DNA of 46,008 nucleotides from JBDUCV01 sp040003255 (GCA_040003255.1 JBDUCV010000010.1:1-46008); one strand, 5' to 3'. Shown: positions 32,772 to 42,829, numbered from the stretch's first letter. Notes: generated by a model not told the origin, from the letters alone. Made by a program: numbers and translations.

Positions 32772-34211
32772 CTACTTCGTGCCGCGGTCCTGGGTCACCG
32801 ACGCGGTCGCAGCTTCGCGGACGGCCGATGCCACCGCCGTCGGTACCTGCGGGTCGAACACGCTGGGGACGATGTAACTGGCGTTGAGCTGCTCGTCGCT
32901 GACGCAGTGCGCGAGCGCATCGGCGGCACGCAGCAACATCCGGGTCGTCACCTCGTGGGCGCGGGCATCGAGCAGACCGCGGAACACGCCCGGAAATGCG
33001 AGCACGTTATTGATCTGGTTCGGATAGTCGCTGCGCCCGGTGGCCAGCACAGCGGCAACTCCCTGCGCAGCGTCGACGTCGACCTCGGGGTCAGGATTTG
33101 CCAGCGCGAACACCACGGGTGAACTCGCCATGTCGGGGATCCACGCCGCGTTGAGTACCCCCGGTGCACTGACGCCGATGAACACGTCGGCGCCGCGTAC
33201 GGCGTCGTGCAGGTCGCCGGTGACGCCAGCCGGGTTGGTCCGCGAAGCAAGGTCGCGCTTGGCGTCGTTCAGCCGCGAATCGGCCGGAGCGAGGATCCCC
33301 TCGCGGTCCCACACCAGGATGTTGCGCACGCCCGCAGCGAGCAGCAAGGTGACGACCGCAGTCCCGGCGGCACCGCCCCCCGCGACCACCACGCGCGCCG
33401 CGATCAGCGGCTTGCGTACGCAACGCAGCGCATTGGTGAGCGCCGCGAGCACCACGATCGCAGTACCGTGCTGGTCGTCATGGAATACCGGGATATCCAA
33501 TGACGCGCGCAGTCGGCGTTCGATCTCGAAGCAGCGCGGCGCGGAGATGTCCTCGAGGTTGATGCCACCGAAGCCCGGCGAGATGTGTCGCACGGTGTCG
33601 ACGATTTCGTCCACATCCTGTGTGTCGAGGCAGATCGGCCAGGCATCGATGTTCGCGAACCGCTTGAACAGTGCGGCCTTGCCCTCCATCACGGGCAGCG
33701 CCGCTCCGGGGCCGATGTTTCCCAGCCCGAGAACGGCCGATCCGTCGGTGACCACGGCGACCGAGTTGCCTTTGATGGTCAGCCGCGACACGTCGGCGGG
33801 GTTCGCCGCGATCGCCAGTGACACTCGCCCGACGCCGGGCGTGTACGCCATCGAGAGGTCGTCACGGGTCTTGAGCGGCACCTTCGGCTCGACCGAGATC
33901 TTGCCGCCCAGGTGGAGCAGGAAGGTCCGGTCGCTCACCCGGTATACCCGCACACCGGCGACGGCCTCCATCGCCGCGACGATCTCTTGCGAATGCTCGC
34001 CGTTCGCCGCGGAGCAGGTCACGTCGATGGTGATCCGGTCGTGGCGGGACTCGGTCACATCGATGGCGGTCACCAGCCCGCCGGCGGCACCGACCGCCGT
34101 CGCCAGCATGCCGACCACCCGGGGGTTCGGATCGGCGTAGATCCGCGCCGTGATCGCGTAGGACGCGCTAGTCGGCAACGGCCGGGGACGTTGGGAGTCA
34201 GGGACGCTCAC
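32772..34211 (-). CDS. NAD-dependent malic enzyme with N-terminal ACT domain
   Basis: 479 residues from GTG at 34211 (GTG at 34217 also possible). An ACT-like domain (residues about 10-90, AITARIYADPNPRVVGMLAT) precedes the malic enzyme: Tyr in AYTPGVG, metal/substrate Lys in MEGKAALFKRF, acidic metal ligands in FGGINLEDISAPRCFEIE and HDDQHGTAIV, NAD loop VVVAGGGAAGTA. It decarboxylates malate to pyruvate. The ACT domain suggests allosteric control, possibly by amino acids. Divergent from gdh (118 bp gap) and convergent with the glycosylase gene. Confidence 0.93.
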   Translation of the reverse strand: MSVPDSQRPRPLPTSASYAITARIYADPNPRVVGMLATAVGAAGGLVTAIDVTESRHDRITIDVTCSAANGEHSQEIVAAMEAVAGVRVYRVSDRTFLLHLGGKISVEPKVPLKTRDDLSMAYTPGVGRVSLAIAANPADVSRLTIKGNSVAVVTDGSAVLGLGNIGPGAALPVMEGKAALFKRFANIDAWPICLDTQDVDEIVDTVRHISPGFGGINLEDISAPRCFEIERRLRASLDIPVFHDDQHGTAIVVLAALTNALRCVRKPLIAARVVVAGGGAAGTAVVTLLLAAGVRNILVWDREGILAPADSRLNDAKRDLASRTNPAGVTGDLHDAVRGADVFIGVSAPGVLNAAWIPDMASSPVVFALANPDPEVDVDAAQGVAAVLATGRSDYPNQINNVLAFPGVFRGLLDARAHEVTTRMLLRAADALAHCVSDEQLNASYIVPSVFDPQVPTAVASAVREAATASVTQDRGTK

Positions 34212-34329
34212 GGCCACATCATGGCAGCGCCGCCGGTCAGCCACGCGGTGTGGCGGACCTTCGCGCTGGGTACGGTCGGCCGATGGGACAATGGGCCAGC
34301 TCCCGACCGTCACAACGAGGTGACCACGT

Positions 34330-37300
34330 ATGAGCGAGATCCGGACGCCGGACGCGCCCGAAGACTTGCAACGAAGCGTTGAGCACATCGACGTCGACGT
34401 TTTCCTGCACCGCTACCTCGCGCACGCCGCGAGCCAGCTGCCCGGCCGCCCAGCAGCGAGTCTCGCGGCAATCGCCCGCGACCAGCTCGCATTCGGCGCG
34501 GTTCGAGCCGCGGATCAGACCCTCGTGCGGGTCGTCCAACAAGACGGCGAGACCAGCGCGCTCGAGGTGGTCACGCCCGATGCGCCTTACCTCGTCGACT
34601 CGGTCCGCGCCGAACTCGAACGATCCGGTCACGAGGTCGAGCGCTTGCTGCACCCGCAGATCGTCCTCGCCCGCGACGCCAAGGGCCAGATCAGCATGGT
34701 GTACGACGTCGACGACAACGCCGACCTGCCCGCCGGTGCCAGCACCGAATCCTGGATGCACGTCGAGATAGCTGCCCTCGACCCGGCGAACCGCGAGCTG
34801 ATCGAGGGAGACGTCGCGCGGGTGGTGGCCGATGTCCAGCACGCGGTGTCCGACGCGCCCGCGATGTACGCGCTGATTCGCGGCCTTGCCGATCAGCTGA
34901 GCGCCGATCCGGGCCAGTTCGACGCGGACACCAGCTCCGAAGCCGGCGAGCTACTGCGCTGGCTCGCCGACGGAAACTTTATGATCCTGGGCCACGCCGC
35001 GTACTCCGCGAACCAGCTGGCCAGCCCCGGTGGCGTCAGCTCGCCCAGCGACGTTCGTGGCGTGCTGCGTGGGGCGGCGGCGATCTCACCGCTCGAGCTG
35101 CTGCCCGCGTTCCGCAGCGGCGCGCCGCTGGTCATCTTCAAATCGCCGTTGGTGTCGACGGTACGCAGATCGGCCCGTTACGACTGCGTCACCGTGGTGA
35201 CCCCGGACGACGGCTCCGGACAGGCCGTGCACGTGTTCCTCGGGTTGATCAGTAGCGCCGAGGACGGCATTGTCGCGCGCGTCCCGGTCGTGCGGCGGCG
35301 CATCGCCGAGATACTGCTTCGCTCCGGCGTTCGGGCGAACAGTCACGGCGGGCGGCAGTTGTTGGCAGCCTTGCGCACCTTGCCCCGAGACGAGTTGCTC
35401 GAGGCGCCGACCGCCGATCTGCTGCGTTTGGCACAGCTGGTCGTCGCCCGCGCCGAGCAGGGCACCGTCGGAGTGTTCGCCCGCACCCACCTCAATCGCG
35501 ACTTCGTCACCGTGCTGGTGTACTTCCCGTCCGACCGGTTCGGGCCAGAGACCCGGCGCAAGGTCCGCGAGGCGATCCTGAAGCATTGGCCGGGCGAGCT
35601 GGTCGCCCGAGACGACCGGATCGTCGAGCTCGGGTTGGCGCGGATGCAGTTCCTCGTCGCGCTGCCGCCCGGAGCCCACCCTGTGTCGCCTGACCGACAG
35701 GTGGTCGAGGCCGAGGTTGCCCAAATGACCCGACGCTGGAGCGACGACTTCGCCGACCTGCTCACCATCGCCGTCGGCGAAGACGAGGGTAACCGGCTGC
35801 TGCGCCGCTACGGCGGGGCATTCCCCGAGGCATACAAGGAGGACTTCCCTGCTGCCACCGCCGTCCGCGACCTGTCTCGGCTGGAGGAGCTGGCCGTCAG
35901 CGACGATGGCCACGAGGAGGCGTTCGACCTCTATACCCCGTCTGCGGACGACGACGCCGACCGACGACTCAAGGTGTTCCGCATCGGCCGGCCGGTGTCT
36001 TTGGCGCGGGCACTGCCGATCTTTGGCCACATGGGGATCGAGGTGCTCGACGAACGCCCGTATGAGATCCAGCGTGGCGACGGCACGGGCGCCTGGATTT
36101 ACGACTTCGGACTGCGGCTGCCCGCAGGCGTCCAGCTCGACGAGGCCACGAGCAGCACCGTCATCGACGCCCTGCGCAAGCTGTGGCGCGGCGAGCTCGA
36201 CCAGGACGGTCTCAACTCCTTGGTACCTGCAGCTGGCCTCACCTGGTGGCAGGTCAACATCCTGCGGGCGTACGCCAGATACCTGCGGCAGGCCGGCACG
36301 ACATTCAGCCAGGGTTACCTTGAGCAGGCCCTGGTCGACAATCCGACGATCGCCCGTCGGCTCGTCGAGTTGTTCGAGGCGCGTTTCGACCCGGCCCAGG
36401 CCGGTGCCCCGCAGGTCGTCCCCCATGGCGGTGACGCCGACGGGACGGCGCCTCCGGTCGTGCAGCGAGCGTCTATCGCCGAGGCGATCGAGCACGATCT
36501 CATCTCGGTCCCGAGCCTGGATCAGGACCGGATCATCCGATCGATTCTCGGGCTTATCTCGGCGACCCTGCGCACGAACGCCTACCGGCGCGACGAGGCC
36601 GGCGAGCCGCGTTCCGCGCTGGCCTTCAAGCTCGACCCGCGGCGCATCGCCGACCTGCCCGAACCTCGTCCGCGGTACGAGATCTGGGTGTACTCGCCTC
36701 GCGTCGAGGGTGTCCACCTGCGCTTCGGACCGATCGCCCGCGGCGGCCTGCGGTGGTCTGACCGCCGCGAGGACTTCCGCACCGAGGTCCTCGGCTTGGT
36801 CAAGGCGCAGATGGTGAAAAACGCGGTGATCGTGCCGGTGGGCGCGAAGGGCGGCTTCGTCGCCAAGCGACTTCCGGATCCAGCCGCCGATCGCGATGGT
36901 TGGTACGCCGAAGGCGTCGAGTGCTACCGCACGTTCGTCGGCTCGCTGCTCGACGTCACCGACAACTACGTCCTACGCGATGGGAATCGGGTCGTCGTCG
37001 GGCCGCCCGACACCCGCCGTTACGACGGTGACGACCCCTATCTGGTCGTTGCCGCCGACAAGGGCACCGCGCCGTTCTCCGACGTTGCCAACGCGATCGC
37101 AATCGAGCGCGGATTCTGGCTCGGCGACGCCTTCGCCTCTGGTGGCTCGGTGGGCTATGACCACAAGGCGATGGGCATCACCGCGCGCGGGGCGTGGGAA
37201 TCGGTCAAGTACCACTTCCGCGAACTCGGCCGTGACGTGCAGACCCAGGACGTGACGGTGGTCGGCATCGGCGATATGTCCGGTGACGTGTTCGGCAACG

Positions 37301-39150
37301 GCATGCTGCTGTCCGAGCACATCCGGCTGATCGCGGCGTTCGATCACCGGCATGTGTTCCTTGACCCGAACCCCGACGCCGCGGCGTCCTTCGCCGAACG
37401 TCGGCGACTGTTCGACCTGCCTCGATCGAGCTGGGCGGACTATGACCCGACGCTGATCTCCCCGGGCGGCGGCGTTTATCCGCGCACGCACAAGGCGATC
37501 CCGGTTTCGCCGCAGGTTCGCGCCGCCCTCGGCTTGGCTGATGATGTCGAAGGGCTCACCCCCAATGAGCTGATTCGCGCGATCTTGCTCGCACCAGTGG
37601 ACGTGCTGTGGAACGGAGGCATAGGCACGTATGTCAAAGCGTCCACCGAGCCGCCGGCCGCGGTGGGGGACAAGGCGAACGACGCACTGCGCGCCGACGG
37701 CGCTGACCTGCGCGCCCTCGTGGTGGGTGAAGGCGGCAATCTCGGCTTCACCCAGCTCGGCCGAATCGAGTACGCGCGCAACGGCGGGCGCATCAACACC
37801 GACGCGATCGACAACTCGGCGGGCGTCGACACGTCCGACCACGAGGTCAATCTGAAGATCCTGCTCGACCGGGCGGCCGCGGCCGGTGAGCTTGGTCCCG
37901 ACGAGCGTGCGGCGTTGCTGGCATCGGTTACCGACGACGTCGCCGATCATGTGTTGCGCCACAACTATCAGCAGAATGTGCTGCTCGGCCTCGCGCGCCG
38001 GATCAGTCCGGCGATGCTGAGCGTTCATGGGCGTTTCATGCGCACGCTCCAGGACGCTGGCGAACTCAACCGTGCGCTGGAGTTCCTGCCGTCCGCCCGC
38101 GAGGTCGAGCAACGTGAGGCGGCAAAGCAGGGCCTGACCTCTCCCGAGCTGGCCGTGCTGGCTGCCTACGCCAAGATCACGATGACCGAGCGGATAAATG
38201 ATTCGACGCTGCCCGACGAGCCGTGGTTCGCCCGGGCGTTGTCCGGATACTTCCCGACGCCAATCGCCGACCGATTCGGCGACGCCTTAGCCGCGCACCC
38301 GCTGCACCGCGAGATCATCACCACCGCTGTTGTCAACGACCTGGTTAACCGGGCCGGGATCACCTTCGCGCACCGCGCCGCCGAGGAGACCGGCGCGGAC
38401 GCCGCGCAGATCGCCCGCGCATACACGATCGTGCGTGAGGTCTTCGGCCTGGAGCAGTTGTGGGCGGGCATCGAGGCCCTCGACAACGTCGTGCCGACCG
38501 AGGCGCAGCACGCGGGTTACCACGAGCTGCGTCGGTTGACGGACCGCGCAACACGGTGGCTGATCGACATCCGGTTCCCGATCACCGATGTTGCCGGTGA
38601 GATCGATCGATTCAAGCCGACTGTGACCGAGCTTTCTCCCAAGGTGCCGGAGCTTCTGCGCGGAGTCGAGCGGGAAAATCTGCACAAGGAAACCGATCGC
38701 CTCGAGGGCCTCGGCTTGCCGAGCGAATTGGCCGCCCGGATCGCCGAAATGCTCAACGCGTTCCTGCTGCTTGACGTCGTCGAGATCACCGAATCCAGCG
38801 GCCGTGCGGCAAGTGAGGTCGCCGACCTGCACTTCACCGTGTCCGAGCGTTTCAGCATCGACGAGGTGCTGACCCGAATCACCAGGCTGCCGCGCGACGA
38901 ACGCTGGTCAGTGCTGGCCCGGGCCTCGCTGCGTGCCGATGTCTACGCAGCGTTGTCGGCGATCACGGCGGCGGTGCTGCGCACCACTGACCCGGCCCAA
39001 CCCGCGCAGGCTCGGTTGGCGGCCTGGGAACGCGACAACGCCGAGCGGGTCGGCCGTGCTCGGGCCACGGTGACCGAGGCGCTGAACCGCGACGTCGCCG
39101 ACCTCGCGACGGTGTCGGTGGCGTTGCGGGTGATGCGCGGGCTGGCGTAG
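34330..39150 (+). CDS. gdh: NAD-specific glutamate dehydrogenase, 180-kDa class
   Basis: 1606 residues, the normal length for this class. The long N-terminal regulatory part (with ACT-like regions) covers about residues 1-690. The catalytic part has RFGPIARGGLRWSDRREDF (near 797) and VIVPVGAKGGFVAK with the catalytic Lys, then VVGIGDMSGDVFGNGML (near 980) of the NAD domain. The C-terminal 350 residues are helical. It oxidises glutamate to 2-oxoglutarate and ammonia. GAGGTGA lies 6 nt before the ATG. In mycobacteria this class is inhibited through GarA; no regulator is visible here. It would process the glutamate made by the Hut pathway. Confidence 0.96.
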   Translation: MSEIRTPDAPEDLQRSVEHIDVDVFLHRYLAHAASQLPGRPAASLAAIARDQLAFGAVRAADQTLVRVVQQDGETSALEVVTPDAPYLVDSVRAELERSGHEVERLLHPQIVLARDAKGQISMVYDVDDNADLPAGASTESWMHVEIAALDPANRELIEGDVARVVADVQHAVSDAPAMYALIRGLADQLSADPGQFDADTSSEAGELLRWLADGNFMILGHAAYSANQLASPGGVSSPSDVRGVLRGAAAISPLELLPAFRSGAPLVIFKSPLVSTVRRSARYDCVTVVTPDDGSGQAVHVFLGLISSAEDGIVARVPVVRRRIAEILLRSGVRANSHGGRQLLAALRTLPRDELLEAPTADLLRLAQLVVARAEQGTVGVFARTHLNRDFVTVLVYFPSDRFGPETRRKVREAILKHWPGELVARDDRIVELGLARMQFLVALPPGAHPVSPDRQVVEAEVAQMTRRWSDDFADLLTIAVGEDEGNRLLRRYGGAFPEAYKEDFPAATAVRDLSRLEELAVSDDGHEEAFDLYTPSADDDADRRLKVFRIGRPVSLARALPIFGHMGIEVLDERPYEIQRGDGTGAWIYDFGLRLPAGVQLDEATSSTVIDALRKLWRGELDQDGLNSLVPAAGLTWWQVNILRAYARYLRQAGTTFSQGYLEQALVDNPTIARRLVELFEARFDPAQAGAPQVVPHGGDADGTAPPVVQRASIAEAIEHDLISVPSLDQDRIIRSILGLISATLRTNAYRRDEAGEPRSALAFKLDPRRIADLPEPRPRYEIWVYSPRVEGVHLRFGPIARGGLRWSDRREDFRTEVLGLVKAQMVKNAVIVPVGAKGGFVAKRLPDPAADRDGWYAEGVECYRTFVGSLLDVTDNYVLRDGNRVVVGPPDTRRYDGDDPYLVVAADKGTAPFSDVANAIAIERGFWLGDAFASGGSVGYDHKAMGITARGAWESVKYHFRELGRDVQTQDVTVVGIGDMSGDVFGNGMLLSEHIRLIAAFDHRHVFLDPNPDAAASFAERRRLFDLPRSSWADYDPTLISPGGGVYPRTHKAIPVSPQVRAALGLADDVEGLTPNELIRAILLAPVDVLWNGGIGTYVKASTEPPAAVGDKANDALRADGADLRALVVGEGGNLGFTQLGRIEYARNGGRINTDAIDNSAGVDTSDHEVNLKILLDRAAAAGELGPDERAALLASVTDDVADHVLRHNYQQNVLLGLARRISPAMLSVHGRFMRTLQDAGELNRALEFLPSAREVEQREAAKQGLTSPELAVLAAYAKITMTERINDSTLPDEPWFARALSGYFPTPIADRFGDALAAHPLHREIITTAVVNDLVNRAGITFAHRAAEETGADAAQIARAYTIVREVFGLEQLWAGIEALDNVVPTEAQHAGYHELRRLTDRATRWLIDIRFPITDVAGEIDRFKPTVTELSPKVPELLRGVERENLHKETDRLEGLGLPSELAARIAEMLNAFLLLDVVEITESSGRAASEVADLHFTVSERFSIDEVLTRITRLPRDERWSVLARASLRADVYAALSAITAAVLRTTDPAQPAQARLAAWERDNAERVGRARATVTEALNRDVADLATVSVALRVMRGLA

Positions 39151-39164
39151 CTAGTAGGCGGGTA

Positions 39165-39575
39165 CTAAGCGGTATCCGTGCGACCGGGCAGATGCGCCCA
39201 CACCGTGACGTGCTCCTCGCATTCCTCGACTCCCCAGCGGTCGGAGATCTCGTTGACGATGACCAGCCCACGTCCACCCATGGCGTCCGGAGCCGCGTGC
39301 TGCAGAGTCGGGCGCAGCGAGGAACCGCCGTCGGTCACCCGGACGATCACCCCGTCGGATGTGACATCCCAATCCACAGACAGACCGCCGTCGGGCAGAG
39401 CCATGGCGTGCCGAACCGAGTTACTCACCAGTTCGGTAGCCACCAGCGCGACGTCGGCAATGGTGTCGTCGGCCACCTGCAGGCCTGCGAGTGATGCCGT
39501 CATCCGGTGCCGCACGGTGGCAGCGCTCGCCGGATTGGATCTCACCCACAGTGTCTGCACGTCGATATCCCTCAT
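39165..39575 (-). CDS. HATPase_c-type serine kinase / anti-sigma-factor-like protein
   Basis: 136 residues, GHKL ATPase fold. N-box LVATELVSNSVRHA, then VRVTDGGSSL (G1) and GGRGLVIVNEISDRWGVEE (G2). This is the RsbW/SpoIIAB-like single domain abundant in actinobacteria, which binds a sigma factor or phosphorylates an anti-anti-sigma factor. No partner gene is adjacent. No clear ribosome site precedes the ATG. Confidence 0.88.
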   Translation of the reverse strand: MRDIDVQTLWVRSNPASAATVRHRMTASLAGLQVADDTIADVALVATELVSNSVRHAMALPDGGLSVDWDVTSDGVIVRVTDGGSSLRPTLQHAAPDAMGGRGLVIVNEISDRWGVEECEEHVTVWAHLPGRTDTA

Positions 39576-39643
39576 CGCGGTGATGGCCTACGGATTACGG
39601 CGTCCGCCCCTTTCGAGCACAGTTTGCCCCGGCGGCCGAGTAA

Positions 39644-40516
39644 TCAAACCCCGCGGTCGATGCTCTCGCGCACTGCGGAGGGCACGTTGGTGATGATCGC
39701 GTCCACATCGAGTGTCAAGACGTACTCGACGTCGCGCGGCTGGTCGACGGTCCACACATACACCCGGTTGCCGCGGGCATGGGCGCGCGCAACGTAGCCC
39801 GGGTCCCCGATCAGGACGGGCAGCCCGGGGCCGGCGATACCAACGCCGACGGGCAAGCGGCCGTCCCGGCGACCCGGCAGCAGCCGGTCGAGCAGCAGCA
39901 CGGTTGGCACGTCCGGGGCAAGCAGGCGGACCCGGCGCAGCGCCGTCGGCGCGAAGCTCATGACGGTGACTCGTCCGGTCGCCACGGCGGGTGGGCGGTA
40001 CCGCACGCTGCCCACTCGACCGGCCGCGCCGGCCCAGCCGAAGCGGCCCAGCTCGCGTACCAGCTCCTTTTCCACCAGGCCGGCATAGCGGGTCGGGTGC
40101 TTGGTCTCGACGAACAACTGCACCGGGCGTCTCGCGTCGTGGACCAGCGCCAGCAGGGTGTCGAATGTCAGCACCCCGCCACCTGAATCGCGGTCTGGCT
40201 CGACCCCGTCCAGGTAGGGAGCGTCAGCCATCAGCTCGTCGGCACGGTCGGGCCAGGCGCTGTGCCAGGAGGAAAAGTCCAATCGCTCCAGGCCCGGCAA
40301 GTCCAGCTCGCTGACCACGCCGCGTCCGTCCGACGTGCGGTTGACCGTCCGATCGTGCACGCACACCAAGTGTCCGTCGCGGGTGAGCCGCACGTCGCAC
40401 TCGAGCGCGTCGGCGCCCGACTCGAGAGCCGTCAGGTAGGCCTGCACGGTGTGTTCGGCGACCGCCGATGACGAGCCGCGATGCGCAACGACCAGTGGAC
40501 GCACCGTCCCGACCAC
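39644..40516 (-). CDS. Glycerophosphodiester phosphodiesterase family protein
   Basis: 290 residues from GTG at 40516 (GAGGG 9 nt upstream). TIM-barrel signatures: VAHRGSSSAVAEHTVQAY (HRG...E.T), ALECDVRLTRDGHLVCVHD (metal Glu/Asp and HD) and the C-terminal VYVWTVDQPRD. No signal peptide, so cytoplasmic. Hydrolyses glycerophosphodiesters to glycerol 3-phosphate and an alcohol. It begins 11 bp after the stop of the rhodanese gene, so the two are likely one operon. Confidence 0.92.
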   Translation of the reverse strand: MVGTVRPLVVAHRGSSSAVAEHTVQAYLTALESGADALECDVRLTRDGHLVCVHDRTVNRTSDGRGVVSELDLPGLERLDFSSWHSAWPDRADELMADAPYLDGVEPDRDSGGGVLTFDTLLALVHDARRPVQLFVETKHPTRYAGLVEKELVRELGRFGWAGAAGRVGSVRYRPPAVATGRVTVMSFAPTALRRVRLLAPDVPTVLLLDRLLPGRRDGRLPVGVGIAGPGLPVLIGDPGYVARAHARGNRVYVWTVDQPRDVEYVLTLDVDAIITNVPSAVRESIDRGV

Positions 40517-40526
40517 GACCCGCCCT

Positions 40527-40865
40527 CTAGATGACCTGGGGCGGGGCGCCGTTGTCACTGGCCATCGGGCGGCGTGCATCGTGCCAGGCGAGCATCCCGC
40601 CGTGCACGTTGCGCGCGTCATATCCCTGCTTATTTAGCCACGCGGTGACCTGGGCCGAGCGTGCGCCCACCTTGCAGATCACGTAGACGGGCGCCTGCGG
40701 CGTGAGGCCGCCGGACCCGATCGCCAGCAGATCCGGCAGGTCGTACATCGGCACGTGTAACGCCCCAGCGATGTGGCCCGCGGACCATTCCTCGTCCTCG
40801 CGCACATCGAGCAGGAGCGCGTCAGCTGGAATTTGATCGACCGTGACGGTCGGGATGGGGTGCAC
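40527..40865 (-). CDS. Rhodanese-like domain protein
   Basis: 112 residues. LLLDVREDEEWSAGHIAGAL is the CH2A motif; Cys64 in VICKVGARSAQVTAWL is the active-site Cys in a six-residue loop; NVHGGMLAWH closes the domain. Likely carries persulfide sulfur or acts as a thiol switch in the cytoplasm. GTG start with a CAGACT -10 box 6 nt before it. Transcribed with the GDPD gene. Confidence 0.9.
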   Translation of the reverse strand: MHPIPTVTVDQIPADALLLDVREDEEWSAGHIAGALHVPMYDLPDLLAIGSGGLTPQAPVYVICKVGARSAQVTAWLNKQGYDARNVHGGMLAWHDARRPMASDNGAPPQVI

Positions 40866-40871
40866 CGCTCC

Positions 40872-40877
40872 AGTCTG
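40872..40877 (-). promoter_or_regulatory. -10 box of the rhodanese gene
   Basis: Minus strand CAGACT, then 6 nt, then GTG at 40865. Same GGCAGACTGG box as before bpa. Confidence 0.5.
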
Positions 40878-40962
40878 CCCTCAGCGGGGTCCGGGTGCCC
40901 CGGGGGTGACCTCGATGCGCCCACGGCGCTACCGTCCCGACAACCCCGAAAGGCAGGTACGG

Positions 40963-41958
40963 ATGACGCTCGCGACGGCCGTCGATCGCTTCCAACGCCG
41001 TCATCGGTGGGCTGGATTTCCGGTCGCAGTGCTCTACAAATTCGTCGACGATCAGGGCACTTACCTGGCCGCAATGATCACTTACTACGGGTTTCTCTCA
41101 CTATTCCCGATGCTGCTCCTGTTCGTTTCCATTCTCGGGTATGCCCTGCACGGTGATCCGCACCTGCAGCGGCGGGTGCTCGACTCGGCGTTGACCCAAT
41201 TCCCGGTGGTGGGTGACGACCTGGCGCGCAATATCAGCGCCTTGCACGGTTCGACGCTGGCAATCATCATCGGCATCGCCGGCAGCCTGTACGGGGGTCT
41301 CGGCGTCATCCAGGCCATCCAGAACGCGATGAACAAGATCTGGGCAGTGCCCCGCGGCGACCGGCCGAACGTGTTCAAGGCGCGGCTGCTCAGCTTGCTT
41401 GTGCTGCTCGTGGTGGGCACCGGCTTTCTGTTCACCACGGTGCTGAGTGCGCTCAGTGCCGGCGCGCAGTCCTTCGGGGCGAACCTCGGCGCCGGAGTGC
41501 GCCTGATCTCGATCGTGGTGGCGGCGGCGATCAACGCTCTGCTCTTCATCGTCGTGTTCCGGATGCTCACCGCGCGGGAGATCTCGTTCCGGCAGGTGCG
41601 CAGTGGGGCCATCGCAGCGGCACTTATCTGGCAGGTCCTGCAACTGGTGGGCGGCTACTACGTCGGTCACAAATTGCGCGGAGCGGGCGCGACCTACGGC
41701 GTGTTCGGACTGGTGCTCGGACTGCTGGCCTGGATCTATCTCGAAACGCTGACGATCATATTGTGCGCCGAGGCGAATGCGGTGCGGGTGAACAAGCTAT
41801 GGCCCCGCAACCTGCTGGCGCCCTTCAGCGACGACGTCGCGTTGACCGACGCCGACCGGCGCGCGTACGCGTCTTATCCGCCAACCGAGAAGCACAAGCC
41901 GTTCGAGAACGTGGACGTCGACTTTGACCCACCCGGTACCGACGATCGAGCTACTTGA
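40963..41958 (+). CDS. YihY/UPF0761-family membrane protein
   Basis: 331 residues, about six membrane helices. AAMITYYGFLSLFPMLLLFV in helix 1 and GATYGVFGLVLGLLAWIYLE near the end are family signatures (formerly called ribonuclease BN by mistake). The C-terminus is a charged cytoplasmic tail. Function is unresolved; some relatives are called virulence factor BrkB. AAAGGCAGG precedes the ATG. The 3' end overlaps the converging glycosylase gene by 8 bp. Confidence 0.9.
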   Translation: MTLATAVDRFQRRHRWAGFPVAVLYKFVDDQGTYLAAMITYYGFLSLFPMLLLFVSILGYALHGDPHLQRRVLDSALTQFPVVGDDLARNISALHGSTLAIIIGIAGSLYGGLGVIQAIQNAMNKIWAVPRGDRPNVFKARLLSLLVLLVVGTGFLFTTVLSALSAGAQSFGANLGAGVRLISIVVAAAINALLFIVVFRMLTAREISFRQVRSGAIAAALIWQVLQLVGGYYVGHKLRGAGATYGVFGLVLGLLAWIYLETLTIILCAEANAVRVNKLWPRNLLAPFSDDVALTDADRRAYASYPPTEKHKPFENVDVDFDPPGTDDRAT

Positions 41959-42823
41959 GCAGCTTGGACAGCCGCCGGTCGGCGAGCTCGCGACCCTCGG
42001 TCTGACACGTCGGGCAGTACTGGAAGGCCTTGTCGGCGAAGGAGACCTCGCGCACCGTGTCGCCGCACACCGGACAGGGGAGCCCGGCCCGCCCGTGCAC
42101 CTGCAATCCGCTGCGCTTCTCGCCCTTCAGCGTCGCCGCCTGTTGGCCCACCGATCGCGCCACGGCGTCGGTCAGCACGGCACCGATTGCACTGTGCAGC
42201 CGCTGCAACTCCTCGTCGGTGAGCTTGGTAGCGATCTTGAATGGCGAGAGCCGAGCGGCGTGCAGGATCTCATCGGAATAGGCGTTGCCGATTCCCGCGA
42301 GCACGGACTGGTCGGTCAGCGCGCCCTTGAGCTGAGCCCGCTGGCCGAGCAGTAACTCCGCCAGCGAGGCGACGTCGAGGGTCAGCGCGTCGGGGCCGAG
42401 CCGAGCGACACCAGGCACCTCGAGGGGATCGCGCACCAGGTAGACGGCAAGGCGCTTCTGGGTGCCGGCCTCGGTCAGGTCGAAGCCGCTCACCGGTCCC
42501 GCGGCGAACTCCGGGGCCAGGTGTAGGCGCAAGGCGATTGGTCCCTTGCCGAGACGGGGCGGAGCAGGCGGCAGCGCGTCGCGCCAGTGCAGCCATCCTC
42601 CGCGGGCCAGGTGGACCACGAGGTGCAGGCCGTCCACGTCGAGGTCGAGAAACTTGCCGTGCCGGCCGGCGCCGGTGACGGTGAGTCCGTACAGCGCGGA
42701 CAGCGGCGGGTCGAACGTCTTGACCGCATGGAACGCCGCGACGTCGGCGCGCTGCACCGTCCGGCCCACGGCCCGGTCGCGAAGGAAGGCCGCCAGCGCC
42801 TCGACTTCGGGCAGTTCCGGCAT
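41951..42823 (-). CDS. Fpg/Nei-family DNA glycosylase (Nei2-like)
   Basis: 290 residues. The N-terminal MPELPEVEAL gives the catalytic Pro2 and Glu3; Lys57 in GRHGKFLDL is the conserved beta-sheet Lys; GIGNAYSDEILHAARLSP is the H2TH motif. The C-terminal zinc finger is CPVCGDTVREVSFADKAFQY followed by CPTC; the hairpin lacks the usual Arg two residues before the last cysteines, having Gln-Tyr. ADRRLSKLLK at the end recalls mycobacterial Nei2. It removes oxidised bases and nicks the strand. Confidence 0.93.
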   Translation of the reverse strand: MPELPEVEALAAFLRDRAVGRTVQRADVAAFHAVKTFDPPLSALYGLTVTGAGRHGKFLDLDVDGLHLVVHLARGGWLHWRDALPPAPPRLGKGPIALRLHLAPEFAAGPVSGFDLTEAGTQKRLAVYLVRDPLEVPGVARLGPDALTLDVASLAELLLGQRAQLKGALTDQSVLAGIGNAYSDEILHAARLSPFKIATKLTDEELQRLHSAIGAVLTDAVARSVGQQAATLKGEKRSGLQVHGRAGLPCPVCGDTVREVSFADKAFQYCPTCQTEGRELADRRLSKLLK

Positions 42824-42829
42824 AAGCCG

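Noticed and set aside
35086..36717. 543-codon open frame on the minus strand
   Set aside because: Antisense to the glutamate dehydrogenase gene, which is continuous and motif-rich here.
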